From Prostheceraeus crozeri (taxonomy: Eukaryota > Platyhelminthes > Polycladida > Euryleptidae): DNA of 64,000 nucleotides. The stretch's first letter is position 1. Every line of letters begins with the position of its first letter. The DNA is taken from assembly GCA_907163375.1 (NCBI GenBank), contig CAJQUW010008631.1, positions 1 to 64,000 of the forward strand. Direction: 5' to 3'. The translations under genes were made by a program, and so were the position numbers. Shown here in pieces: positions 37,261 to 49,949 of this stretch. A model generated the notes under the pieces. That model saw only the letters and a program-made list of their open reading frames with translations, made no database searches and had not been told where the DNA came from.

Positions 37261-40200
37261 CACGGAGTTCAGTTTTCCTGGCAAATCGACAGTCGTTTCA
37301 TCTTCTGTTTCCGGTTATCCTGATATTTCGAAATTACATGCTAAGTTCCTCCCCGTAGCAAGACGAATTGCATCTCAGATGCATAGAGCGGGATGCATTC
37401 CAGGATTCATCCCTAGATGCATTCTAGGATGCATCTATATGCCAGATGCATGCCCAAAATAATGCATCCGGATGTAGTAATCGGGATAATAAGTTTAGTT
37501 ATAATTCAGCCTTACCTACTACTGTTTGCCGGCCTACCAAATACCGAAAAATCAGAATATCGATCACTTCAATCAGCAAGGCTATATTGATAGGAAATGT
37601 TAGAGATTTTGTTGCCATATATTTTTCGTGAAGAGTTCGCATCTTATCACAATCTTGTTCACGCTTGGCAACACGATCGGAAATTTCACGGAACCCATTG
37701 CTGAAATAAAGAAATTGAACATAATAACAATAAAATACCCACAGTACGCACCGCGGAAAATGTATTCGGATATACATGTATGTGGTGATTAAATCTACCA
37801 CCAATTCAGATACTGGAAATTTCGGTATGACAGGTCAACTTTGCAGGCCTGCATTTTCTACATAATGGTTCTGATGGCATTGAATTTATGGCTTAAGCAG
37901 AAACAATACAGTAGGCATCCAACAATATCAGTTAATTTTTGGAGGCAGGAATTGACAGTGTCCGAGGACAGTGTTTTAATTCAAACCTTTCAGTATTTCA
38001 AAGGGAGACAAATTGTGTGTGAATATTTTTTTTCAATTATGCATGTACGTTTTCAATAGTTGCTGACATGAAGAATCAGAAAATAGTATAATTTCATTAA
38101 GATTTATGCAAAGTTAATGCAGTAGGCTAATAGGATTATTTCAAGCTCTTGTAACATATCTTATTACAAGTACAAAATAGATTCATGAGTATAAACCAAT
38201 TCTTGAATTTCTATACAATTTGTCAGGCCGGCTATAGTGAAAAATTGAAATCAAAAGGAATACACTCATTCTTACCGATCAAGAGAACATTCAAACCTGT
38301 TTCCTTGAAAACTTGTCGAGAATCTCATCAAAATCTGAATTTATGTCCGGGGATTTTAAAACAAACATGCACACATTCCCCAAGTCAGTTTAAGCCTAAC
38401 CTAAACTCATCCTATACGATCAAAATTTGGTAGCCTTGGTGAAGCGATTCTTGTATCATTTAGTTTTCAGTCCAGTGTGATGGCTTCAGAATCGACGTAG
38501 AACAATTAGGGGTCTAATAAAAATGATTTTCTCATGAATGTATTTGGAAGATGTATTTAATGAATTTTACAAGTGCGCATTAATTTTTGTCATGAAATCT
38601 TTTAGAATGAAATTTTATGGCTTTTTTATCAAAATTTAATAAGCCTTTTATCATTTGTAGTTTAATTACGCATGGAAAGCACTTTGATTCAATTTATTCG
38701 TAAGACTGAGGTTATAAAATTGCAAAAGAATAAACCCGGATTTCCTCAAAACAATAATTAGGAATCCGAGCAAGCATTTTGTAAAATCATAAGATAAAGG
38801 CCTATGTGTCAACCAGCTTTTTGTTCAGTACTGCTGACAGATGGAAGGATTCACAGGGGACATAATTCAACATTTATATTTATAGAAATAAATGCAAAAT
38901 GATATTCTCACACAAAAATTAGCACATTGAAATTATCATTTTATCATCGCCGATCTTCGGAGAACCGTATTCGAATTGTAGAAGAAGTTCTATGAATTAC
39001 AATTCCAGCATACTTGCACAGTGCACATTCTAAAAATCTCTTTCATTAGATGCGAATACAAGGTAAAGAAAATCGCTGCTCAAAACGCTCTCCATTATTT
39101 ATTATTATTTTTTCTTTTTTTTGAAGATTTCCCTTTCTCACTAGTCGTGCATCAAGATCCTCCTACTTCGTAATGGGATTCAAACGTAAACTTTAATCGT
39201 TTTGTTTGATGCTCTATTTTGTCAAACATTATGGGAATTTTGAATTTGAAGCATTCAGATTTGCTCTTGTTTTCATATTTCATTTACTTCGCTGTCTTTT
39301 GAAGATTTCTGAAGGATTCAGTTAGATTTGCGATTAAACTCTTGAATAGATCTTTGCTGTTTTATGAGCAACGATTTTCAATTATGTTGTATTCGCTTCT
39401 TAAAAGAGATTTTTTTGGAATAGGCATTGAAAGGGGATTCAGAAAAACAGCTGTTTTATTTCTAATGTCATCCCTTGGCTGAGGTGAAGGTCAAAAACCG
39501 CCAATTTTTAACACATTTCCGTTAGATCACTGCTTGAAATGGAAAATGACAACAAAAATTAATTAACCATACACCAATCGAAAGATCTGGTCAAGGTGGT
39601 TAATAAAAACGATGATTATTGATTGCTATGAGATTACATCATTGTATTATTAAATGAGGTCAAAGGTCAAACAATTCAAACGTTTCGTTCAACTCAAATA
39701 GGGCCTATCACTAAAATAGCACATTTTAGTATTTGGTTTCTGTAGATGAAGAAACAATACTGCAGGTAAAGACAATGAGGCTAAAAGCAACATGATTCTG
39801 AAAGATGTCAATAATTGCTGATCAGATAAAAAACTTACAAAAATAAACATACATATATAATAAGCAAATAATAAATTCAGAGAATAAGCAGATATAATTT
39901 CATATTCAAAGATTTTGCATTTTTTTTTGCAAGATCTCAATACTAATAGGAAGAATCCTTATGCAATCTCAACTTATTTCATCAAGAATAAGCATCAGCC
40001 ACATTCATTAGAAGTAAATACATACCGAAATCATATTTTTGCATTAAAACATGTTTTTCAAGTTCTACGTGCGCATGAATGATTTTGTTGACACATTTTC
40101 GCTTTCGTTTGAAGAAGTTTACTGCATGAATTAATGAACAGATGCTTCGAGATATGAGCAGACATTGTTTTGAAATAAAATTGAAATAGTGTTTTAAATG

Positions 40201-41440
40201 TAATTCTTTGAGATTTATTCTTTTGATGAAATAGTGGAAGTCTTTGTACTTGTAATTTAATTGGTAAAAGTTCATTTACTCCGAGCCTGATATCACAAAA
40301 ATAACATGACAAAATAACCTGATCATATTAGAATTAAACGAATAATTCTTGTTGACGATGGCGAGGGAAGAGCCTCGCGTGGACATAAAAATTCATTTTA
40401 TGCACTAATCTAAGGTTTCTTCCTTTTATTTATTTTAGCTGTAATTATATTTTTGATTAATAATTTAATTGATTATTTAATGTTCAAAAGTCTTTCCTAT
40501 GTTTAATGTGATTGAAAGATTAGTTATTTAATGATATTAATCTAGGTCACAAGAGTTTCGTCGCAATGATGGACGCCGCATACAATGAAAACTTACCTTT
40601 GAGGAGATGAATCCATGCAGCTATCTTCGGATTACAGCCATGCACCGTTTCTTCTTCAAAGAGCGCCAACAGGTCGTTGATGAATTTATTCAGAGATTAT
40701 AGGCAACATATTCAATCCTGAGATTCATTTTTACAAAAATTCCTATCTTTGGATGAGATTGAAGCTGCAAAAAAAGTGGACAGATTGCAGTATACATGTG
40801 CATTGTGGACGTACGTCATAAGACAGTGTGTATTTTAAGTTAAATTGGGGTCCATTGTAACTTTTGGTTTTAGGTAAATGTGGACCTTATATGCTATACG
40901 TGTAGTAGTGACCTTGATGAAACCTTGATGAAATTAGCTTTTTGTAAATTAGCAGCGCCCTCAAATAGATTAGAAATTTAGAATAATCCCATTAGATATT
41001 TTAATTGAGCAGACCATCTGCATATAGAAAATAGCAATCACAAAAACAAATCTATAAGCAAACTTTTTGGTTGGAGAGTATAGGAGGTATAGATGCAGAA
41101 ATCGATTCGTCTTAATAAAATTCTTTCACTGTTATAGTATAGACATTTTGAAACTCGAATTATTCGGGGATCACGCCACTCTCGGAAATGAATCGAAGTG
41201 TCCTACAGACATTCTTCTGAATCTATTAGAAATGTTGGATCCGCTGGAACTACTATACTTATCACGACTTAATACTTGTACTTATCATATCAGGAGTTTC
41301 GGAATTCTTGAAGTGTCTGCGATATATAATGAATCTAAGTAAAACCAGAGGTACTGCGACTTTTTACAAACTTACCTTGAGACTCAGTTGAATAAATGAA
41401 GCACTGTGCATTGAGCAAATAAACATATCCACGACGCCAT
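37261..41440. other. Host intergenic DNA, no gene recognised
   Basis: AT-rich, with no convincing long frame or splice-bounded exon. Degenerate GATGCATC repeats lie at about 37360-37470. Confidence 0.5.
37360..37470. repeat. Degenerate GATGCATC repeat cluster 1
   Basis: Repeated GGATGCATT/AGATGCAT/GGATGCATC words. It is introduced by CCGTAGCAAGACGAATTGCA, which resembles the complement of the end of cluster 2 (TGCATGTAATTTTGCTACGG). Confidence 0.6.
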
Positions 41441-41482
41441 GTGCAACAGGTAGTCAAACGAACATCGACGGAAGGAAACAAG

Positions 41483-41582
41483 ATGTCTTCTAGCTCGGGA
41501 TGTTTGAAAATTCAGCAGTGCATGGCATTGGTCGTTTGGCTTGCGCTATTGATTGCAGATCTGTCACATTCAACAATGCACG
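41483..41582 (+). CDS. Possible first coding exon with signal peptide
   Basis: ATG at 41483 opens MSSSSGCLKIQQCMALVVWLALLIADLSHS, a classic signal peptide with a Leu/Ala/Val core, and ends at a good donor (GCACG|GTGAGC). Downstream exons are not identified. It may be the start of a secreted-protein gene or a chance frame. Confidence 0.3.
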
Positions 41583-41585
41583 GTG

Positions 41586-41815
41586 AGCGGGGATGCATGA
41601 CTGCATTTACAGAGACTCGGATGCATTCCATAAGCACTCGATTCTTCCACGACTCTCAGTGCACCTGCAGTTGAGGCTTATGGTTAAAGGGCAACTGCAT
41701 TGGATGCACATTGGAATGCTTTAGGATTCATCGAGATGCATCCTGGTATGCATCTAAGTGCAGTCAGATGCATCCAGATGTATCCAGATACATATCCGAC
41801 TGCATGTAATTTTGC
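41586..41815. repeat. Degenerate GATGCATC repeat cluster 2
   Basis: The same word family as 37360-37470 but in inverted relation (GATGCATCCAGATGTATCCAG ... TTTTGCTACGG). The two clusters bracket about 4.2 kb. Confidence 0.55.
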
Positions 41816-41879
41816 TACGGGTCCTTATCTCACCTCATTTCTCTTGAAAGGCAATGCCAAACATCTTGCAATTCAATTT

Positions 41880-42190
41880 TCTGCTTTTCCAAATTATCAT
41901 GGAGTACCTCAACCTATTCATTGACCTTTCTGGTTACCATGTCATGAACTTCATTCCTAAGTTGAATTCATCTCTAATTATCATGGAGTACCTCAACCTA
42001 TTCATTGATATCTCTGGTTACCATGCCATGAGCTTCATTCTTAAGGTTTTTGAGTTCATCTCTAATTTCTTTCTTAATTAAAAGCAACAAAGTCAGTCTT
42101 AAATTCCGTCATAAAACCATCCAAGCTGTCTTCCAGTCTTTTAAATACACCTGATATCTCTTTTTTGATCGTATTCCGAACTTGCTCACG
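41880..42190 (-). pseudogene. LINE ORF1-like coiled-coil relic
   Basis: Read on the minus strand: NTIKKEISGVFKRLEDSLDG, FMTEFKTDFVAFN, ELKNLKNEAHGMVTRDINE and VEVLHDNLEKQK, a heptad-like coiled coil such as those of LINE ORF1 or related proteins, with stop codons. Contains the 84-bp tandem duplication at 41892-42059. Weak family call. Confidence 0.35.
41892..42059. repeat. 84-bp tandem duplication
   Basis: Two units starting AATTATCATGGAGTACCTC at 41892 and 41976. The 84 bp is 28 codons, so the duplication preserves the reading frame of the coiled-coil relic. The units differ at several positions. Confidence 0.85.
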
Positions 42191-45100
42191 TATTAGCTAT
42201 GTCTCGGATCTTAGATTCACCGAAGCTTGTTTTGAGAGCCTCTGGCAGAACGATGTGAAACACAATTACGTCAGCAGACACTGTCAAAGAGTATGGGAAT
42301 CCCAAGAAGTGACGTCAAAATTCACAAGATCAAAAATTAAAATTTGACGTTTCCTCGAACAGGGAGTTTTCTAACTAGGAATCTTCGAATCGGCAAATTT
42401 TGAGTCGAATAGAATCGGGTCGTAATTCGCGAATCGAATCTCGAATTGAAGCACTGGAAATTTGCATAGGTCTACTTTAGCTTTTTGATTTACGATTTGC
42501 TTAATCGAGGATTGCTAAATATGTCGTGGATTCTTAACAAGAACAAAGAACAAGTTTTCCAAGCACCAATTTTTCAAAGCATTGCTAATTATAGAGAACA
42601 CGCCACATAACATTTTTCGGGCCTGTTGTGACAAAAAAGGCACGATAGAAACCTTGCAACCACCGTATTGATGGGCCATTTGTGAACACGATATCAAAAG
42701 AGTGCATTGTTTAATGTCATCCGAGCAACGAACTTAGAGATTTATGGAGAAAGCTGCCCATGTCATGATCTTTGCGTTCCGGAGGAATATGGGGCATGTT
42801 CAACTTCTTTTGTATATTATGAAAAGAACATCTTAGAAATTTTCTTTGCCATTTTGTTAACTTTTTTCTCAATCTATAAGGAAAAAGATGTATATTATCT
42901 CCCTCTGTTACCCCCTTGCACGTCAATGAAAACTGACATTTTACGGACCACACTGTTGCAGTATTATGACATTAAATTATAAATATTATATCATTACATC
43001 ATTAAATCATCAAATAATTCATTCCTCGATGTTCCGTACTTTATAACTATCAAGAAAGTTACTTATTTGATGTATTCTTCTTAACTTTGTGTTTGACTTC
43101 ATATTGAAATGCATGATTTCCAGTATTGACAAATAAACGTTTATTTATTTATATATATTTATTATTAAATATACAGTAAGCCTATCAGTGTAAAATTATC
43201 ATCATTTAGCTGTGACGTTGTAGTTCGAATGTTTGTTGTAACAGCTTGAACGTTCACTGTAACACGTCCGCAAATGTTGCTGTAATTTTTTTCTACTCAT
43301 CAAACAGTTGCCACAGAAAAAGCGCTTGTCTTTTCTGAAGTCTGCTGCATGTAAGTTGAATACTGTAGGTCGATGCCATATTTTCTCGAATAGAACACAC
43401 GTGAAATTTAGCCCACACCTAAATTAATCAAGTACAGGGTTTTTACGAATGACCACTGCCATTAGACTACATAAAGTGTGACGCTTTCATACTGTTTAAC
43501 AATGGCTATCAATAATAATTATTGCCAGTGGCGTCTTCTCCGTACCTGCGAGGCATTCGGCGCATCCTAAACAGGCCTGTGATTAGCCTATGAAAAAAAT
43601 TGAGGATTTTTTGTGAAAAATTTGAGGAATGGAAACGGAGCCTAATATGATAATTGCAAGAAAAACTACAAATTTTTATCACGGATTTTGGCCCAAACTT
43701 CAAATCATGAAAATCACAACGAAGGTAACCCAAGGGTTGACCACACCACACTTTTTGAAGTTGTGTATATTGCAATGGAATATTGACTTGGTCAAAATCA
43801 CCAACCGCGTTGTTACGAAATTAATTTGTTGACATCAAGTACTATCTGCTTAGAATATGTCGAACAGAGGATGTCAGATCAAGCTGCTGATATCGCTCTG
43901 CTTCACGCTATCGTCTCCAATTCAATGATGCTTGTCAGATTTGTATACTGTAATTTTTTTAATGTAGGATATATCCTCAACCACATGCATCTGGGGCTTT
44001 GCAAAGATTAATTTTTACGGACTTTAGACAAATTTGGGAGGAGAGTAACCCATAAATATAGAAAGCTTAAAATCGTTGACGGAATGCTTGTGACTTAAAA
44101 AAAAGTCAGTAATTTATCATGAAGGATACCCCACATTAAACACTAATTTATTAATTTTACTTTATGCTACAAGTTTTGGTGGGTTTTGTTTACTTGTTAG
44201 CGTTTGATCATATCGCTTCGATCTACATTCAAATGAACATGAATTCTCTCATACAACACAAAACAAGTGTCGGGAACAGGCTTGCCAGTTGAGTTGTTGG
44301 TCTCATACAGGCAATGAGTGAAAGATTAACACCTCTATTCGCATGAAGTTGCGCCGAGATATTGACGTCCACATTTTGCAGTAGACCCAAGTTGAAAATC
44401 TACCAACCCAGTGGTTCAATGTCTTAATTAATCTAAGTTCACATACAACGATAAGCAATGTGTGCACTAATTTCACACCAACCTGTGTTCAGCAAATTAT
44501 GAAAACTATCTATAAGTGAATAATTCATCCAGGATAAATGTCGGTCGGCAGACCCTGGAAAATGTAGCTCCAAAAAGACTCATGAGATAGCAGAGCTTCA
44601 TACGCTTCCAACCCCCGCACGCTAGTGACCAGGAGGCATGTAGACACTAAATTTAGGGACCATCCGCTTTACCCCGTCGGATGTGTTCATGTTCAGCGGA
44701 AATAAAATGGATGAGAGTGAGTGAAACATACGCTTCAGTTGATAAGAGCACTGAAATCCATGTGGGCTGGGCTACCTATATGTTATCATATAATGGATAT
44801 GGAAGATCGATATCCTTAAGTTCTTTATGAAGTACAGGCATGCATTTTGCAGCCATATAGTCGCAGAAACATATAAAGAAGGTTGTGAAAAAGGTCAGGA
44901 TAATTAATGAAAATAATTGAATGTGCACTTTATTGTTGGAATTCTAAGCAATATTATGAAGTTAGAAGTAAAAAATTGCAGTGTTCAAGTATACAATTTC
45001 TGTAGGTTAATCGCAGTGTTTCACTCATTAAATACGTGAAAGCATTTAATGAGTGAGTTCGACAGACAACAACTTCGGACAACTTCTCTGCTTAGCAAAA

Positions 45101-48100
45101 TAAGTCCAGACGAACCGGAACATCTGCAGCCCTGTAGCTTGCAGAAATGAAAACGACATTCAACGTATTCAACGTAACAAAGTGCGTCCAGGTAACAAAA
45201 TTAAAAAAACAAGCCAACGACTGGTTAATTTTTGATGTGCTAAACATGACATGGCTAAAAGAAAATCATTATATCCTAAAATGTCTAGAACTTTAAAAAT
45301 ACTCACTAGAAGGACAAGCAACGGTTCTCCTCTCCTCATGTGGAATGAATTGGTGAGTAAGTCGCTCTTTTCAAAATTATGTTTATCACTTATATATTGA
45401 AAAGATTCTATTTAACAGTCTGCCTATTCAGATGATAAAAGGACAGGTCTGTTTCCAATCAAAATATCAGATCTAGCTAGCACAGCGGGATTACGCTATC
45501 TAAAATCTACTAAGTGTGTGAGAGAAAGTTATTAAGTTATAAATCATGAGAGAAGAAAAAGAAAAGAAGTAAATCATGAGTGATTCATGATTAGCAGCAT
45601 GGATGTAGGGTACATGTTACAGGATTCTATCTTAGCTTCTTGTTTGGAAGTTTACATATCATCGCCATTCGCCAAAAAACAATACATTATCCGACATCTA
45701 GTCTGTAGTGCGTCGTATTTGAGGAATTTCTCATAGTTAAGCTATATTTGAGGAATTTTTGAGGATTTGAGGAGTAATAAACAAATTTGAGGAGTAATCA
45801 CAGGCCTGCCTAAATAATAATTTACCAGCATTTATAAAAATGAAAAGTGTCATCATTCGTTATATTTCATTTAAATTCGATAGCTTCTCGTGGTAGCTGT
45901 CCATCTCAAAATCAGACGCTCAACCTTGGAGTGAACAGTTTTGCTGCGTGAGCACGAACCACAGCTGTTTTCTTCTAACGATTAGACACACATGCTAGTC
46001 GTGTTTTCAGACGGAGCGAAAGAGAGTTGTGTGCGTGTGAGGCAGCAAGCGCACGCGCCCGCATCAATTATTGGCTTTCCCGATAGACATAATCACAGAA
46101 TTAGATTGTTTAGTTGTATCACTTTGCTAGAAGTGCAAACTGATTCAAACAGATGGCACATGCAGGAACTTAATAAGTGGGCAAAAAGAAATTTTTAATA
46201 CCTTACAGAGATATGAAAAATAGTCGTGCGTCGCTTGAGGATTGCTCTGAATTCCTTCAAAATTCTCCGATCGCCACGACTCCTTCAGATTCGAAGAATT
46301 CAGATCATTGCGCAAAAGTTTTCTCGATAATGTTGGGCCCTCCGATCATTTTTAAAAAAGTTAGCAGGCGCATGAAAAAACGTTCACAAATGTCTCTGTA
46401 GAACTTGACATCGTCTGTCTCTTTGCTGTGTGATACGGCTGATAACAGTCACTGAAACTTCACACAATTTGGCGTGTTTAATGTTGAACTGGCTGCTCAT
46501 TGTTCGATTGCTATGGTATTTAGTCAGCAGATTGTGCCATTTCATTTACGTTACATGTTCCAATGTTCCCTTCTAGTCAAATGGAAGAAGAGACGACCTG
46601 TCTAATTCTGTGGACATAATGCTTTGCCTTCTCCAATTTTTACAATGAAATTCTCCGTTATTCTTGATCGAGGATCGGTACCTAAATATAGAAAGGGAAG
46701 CGCAACCCAATTGTTCCTGTCCTTCGTTTCCATCGTTTCTCGTCGGAGAGGCCAGTACGTCAACAATAGCAGCTGACTGACGTTCAGATAAGACTGTGAT
46801 CAGATGGTGAGCGTTCGCCAATGAGTGCAGAGTAATGCATCTGACTCGAACACCCAGATTCCGTAGAATTCCATGATTTGTTTTGCGTGATTGATGTGAC
46901 GCTATGTTTAGTACTGTAGATGAGCTCATAATCACGCCTTTCGTCCGAAGGGAATATACTGAAAAGATGACAGTCGTCAAGCAAGGTAGGCCAACACCTG
47001 ATTTAAAAATTGAAAGTACTCACAGAGAAAGAAATAAGAAATACACAAGACATTTGCATCAAAGTTGAAACACGAGTGCCTGACCAGCCGTTAGAAACGC
47101 AAGGAACTGTTTCCTTTCCTCCTTTTTTCTCGAGAAAATGTGGTCTGGACAGAGAGGTGGTATAGTAATCTCAGCTCCTTGAGTAAGGCGGTTAGGCGAC
47201 ATGAGCAATCAACTTCTCATGTGCACATTCACTTGCCATTAAAAAATGATCGCGACATTGTTATCAAAAATTCATCTTTTATGAAAATTAATGTTATAAC
47301 ATAAAAAAAGTCCAGTATAGAAATAGTATTCCAATGCCGAGCGAAGGCCTGTGGTCTGGGAGCACGCGACGTCACTGATTATTGCTGAACAGATGGCCGA
47401 GCTGTTATTTCTAGCTCCATGGATAATCGACATAGCATATTGTAATTTTTAATTATTTAATTGCCAAAGTGCTCTATTTCTATCATCATACAATATCACT
47501 TTTTACTTAAATCTATTTTAATAGTTATCTTTCGCACATGATCGCTGTGGTTTTCTCAAGATAAGAAATGATAGAATCGGTGATCGCTCAACAGATACTC
47601 ATGAACATCGATGTCAAGCGATCAATAAAAGCAATAGGTCCAATGCGCCATCGACACTCAACATAAGTTTCTAATTCTACTTCTATCAAATCTTGGGTCT
47701 CGAGTTCGTTGTTACTGTCGTAATTATGTTCCTCTTTGATTTCTTCCCTTTTGCATTCCGGTTCATCATCAATATGCACATTGCACATAACGTCTGTATT
47801 TCACAGCTAGAAAATCGAGATAGTTAAATCTGATATTAGAAACCCTCACATCAACTTCAAAAATAATCTAATTACCCGTGGATTACATTCGAGAAAGTAC
47901 GCTAAGTTGAAGAATTGACGTTCGAAGTGAAAACAACAAAAAGCATCTCATTATTTTGTATTGATCCATTGTTTTGCACACCGGTTTGTATCAGTCGAAC
48001 TTCCTTTTAGACATTCACTTCAGAATACCTATCATTCGCGGATTCTCCAGATTACCTCGTGGCATCAACTCTGAAGTATATGATTTCAATTTCTACATGC

Positions 48101-48159
48101 ACATGTACAATGCAGATGATGAATTTTCCACTTTTTACATCGCACCTTGAGTTTCACAG
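42191..48159. other. Host non-coding DNA, no gene recognised
   Basis: No convincing gene. There are open frames at 46573-46980 and 47588-47788 (both minus) without recognised domains. A perfect 13-bp-arm hairpin (TCACTCATTAAAT...ATTTAATGAGTGA) lies at 45021-45056. The segment just below 48160 should hold the 3' untranslated region of the PGS1-like gene. Confidence 0.45.
45021..45056. repeat. Short perfect inverted repeat (13-bp arms)
   Basis: TCACTCATTAAAT, a 10-nt loop, then ATTTAATGAGTGA. An isolated hairpin of unknown role. Confidence 0.7.
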
Positions 48160-48606
48160 TCATGCTACTCTCCTAGCGATAGGTGTAAGAAGACGCACAA
48201 ACCACGGCACGTAACGTCTTTCGTATTCAGTTAATACTAGTGGCCGTGCATGAGCAAACATTTTGTCACGCTCTTGCCCCAAGCGTCGTCGAAATTCCGC
48301 ATTTTCAGTATGGATTAGCAACTGATTTTCCACATCTCTGTCCGCTGATCGATAACCAAAATTGGAAGAACCGAGGAAAGTCATGGTAGGGCCGCCAGTG
48401 GTTAGTCCTGGATGATGCTGACTAGAAGGTGTGAACCACAGCCCTTTCGCATGAAATACCCATTTGGGACGAGAGTACTCCCACAGCGAAAATCTAGGCA
48501 TCTGTTCGGGAAACTGTTGGAGATAACGAAGAAATAATTTCATGACGTATGTAAAGACGTAGGGAATATAGGAGGCAGAATCACCAGCATCGTGGAATCC
48601 GTTTGA
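48160..48606 (-). CDS. PGS1: Last coding exon of a PGS1-like phosphatidylglycerophosphate synthase
   Basis: The exon begins after an acceptor (TTAATTGCAG|TCAAACGG at 48607/48606) and ends in TGA. It encodes SNGFHDAGDSASYIPYVFTYV, then KWVFHAKGLWFTPSS, TMTFLGSSNFGYRSADRDVENQ and a C-terminal VPWFVRLLTPIARRVA. HAKGLW plus GSSNFGYRS is the second HKD half-site of the phospholipase D superfamily as found in mitochondrial CDP-diacylglycerol-glycerol-3-phosphate phosphatidyltransferase. The C-terminus aligns with the end of animal PGS1 (VKMVTPLIKNFF). The enzyme makes phosphatidylglycerophosphate for cardiolipin synthesis. Earlier exons must lie at higher coordinates on the minus strand; I could not place them. 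This is the clearest host gene in the window. Confidence 0.85.
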   Translation of the reverse strand, partial: SNGFHDAGDSASYIPYVFTYVMKLFLRYLQQFPEQMPRFSLWEYSRPKWVFHAKGLWFTPSSQHHPGLTTGGPTMTFLGSSNFGYRSADRDVENQLLIHTENAEFRRRLGQERDKMFAHARPLVLTEYERRYVPWFVRLLTPIARRVA

Positions 48607-48612
48607 CTGCAA

Positions 48613-49899
48613 TTAAAGACATTGAAGTGGTAAACATTTAGTTGATATATAATATATTTATCATTTAAATAAACTGTCTGAAAACTGGTCAAGCAACATT
48701 TGCAGCATTTCGAAATTCCTCGATTGTCAAATGAAAATCACGTTAAAACTACATGTTGTTATCATATTTACACTCGCAAGTAGTGATTATACGAAATTGC
48801 GTTTTACTATGCTGACTTCGATCAGGATTGTCTATGTGATGCTAATTATGTCGATTATGTAATAACTTAACACGCTACGTTATTACATTTATATTTAGCA
48901 GGCTAAGTTACTAAATCTAAATTCACAGCAACGTTCTTAGTGTAGTCCCTGCTTGCAGCGCACCTGAAAAACCACGAATTTGATAGTCAGAATGGAGTAC
49001 GTGAAATCAGCGATGATAAACGATTCCATCGTCTTAGACATCCGTTACTATAACCATTGTTCGATTCCGATCAAAAAAGCAAACTTTATGTCTGTTCGTG
49101 CATATAATGTGATGAATGCTGATCAATGTATCCAATTGTGACAAATGAGGCTGAAAATTGCGCCTGCAAAGTACGTATAGGACAGTATGCAGGAGTTGGG
49201 ACCGTCTCATTTTTCATCAATGAACCCACAGATTGCCTGGTGAGACGACACGACATTTTCTAATTCCAATGCGAGTAGCAAATAGCACCCAGGAAAGTCA
49301 ACGGTCATGCGACGTTTGGTTTGCTTCCTTTAATCCTTAAAAAACTTCTGCACTCACGACTTATAGGAGGTGAGGACCAACATGGCATTTAGATGTCAGA
49401 TTCCATCACCTTCCTTGAATTAATGAATACCAACGACTTCTCAAGGAAACTTTACAATGTACATCCAGTCAATTTCAAAGCAGAAAGTTCAACGCTTTTA
49501 TTGTATCTATCGTGCCAGCGCTATCTTCCACCACAGACTGCCATCTTTAAAAGTTCTCAATCCGTCCACTGACGGGAGTATTGTTGCCATCTGGGGACTG
49601 GCGATCCACAAACAAATCTTAACCTACTAGAATGGATTAAGAAGCGTTTCGAGAATATTGTGGATGAAAAAATCGCAACGACTTGCAGTTTTGCATTAGT
49701 GCGCACACAAACCTAGGATATTCTTTTAATAATTAAAAATTTTAAAAATTTGATAATTAATCATTTTTAAAAATTTTTAAAAGTTCATTGAGCAACCGAT
49801 AGCTTTATTCATGGCACTTTACTGTGCTAGGGTTGCGTACAAATTCTGTAAATAAGTTCGATTTTCGAGCACGATTCAGGATTATCGCTAATTCGCCTG
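48613..49899. other. Intron or intergenic DNA of the PGS1-like gene
   Basis: Minus-strand intron directly upstream of the last exon. No further exon is recognised. Confidence 0.4.
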
Positions 49900-49949
49900 G
49901 TGAAATGTTCCGACATCAGCAGAAGCACTGCGTATGAATTAAAATGTTC

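Noticed and set aside
44560-44720. SINE- or tRNA-like stretch
   Set aside because: No A and B boxes or cloverleaf could be drawn. I found no convincing tRNA gene anywhere in the window.
46573-46980. 135-residue minus frame near the PGS1-like gene
   Set aside because: No recognised domain, no clear splice-site or promoter support; may be chance.
47588-47788. Acidic 66-residue minus frame (DDEPECKREEIKEEHN)
   Set aside because: Could be an exon, but I see no matching gene, and chance frames of this size are common.
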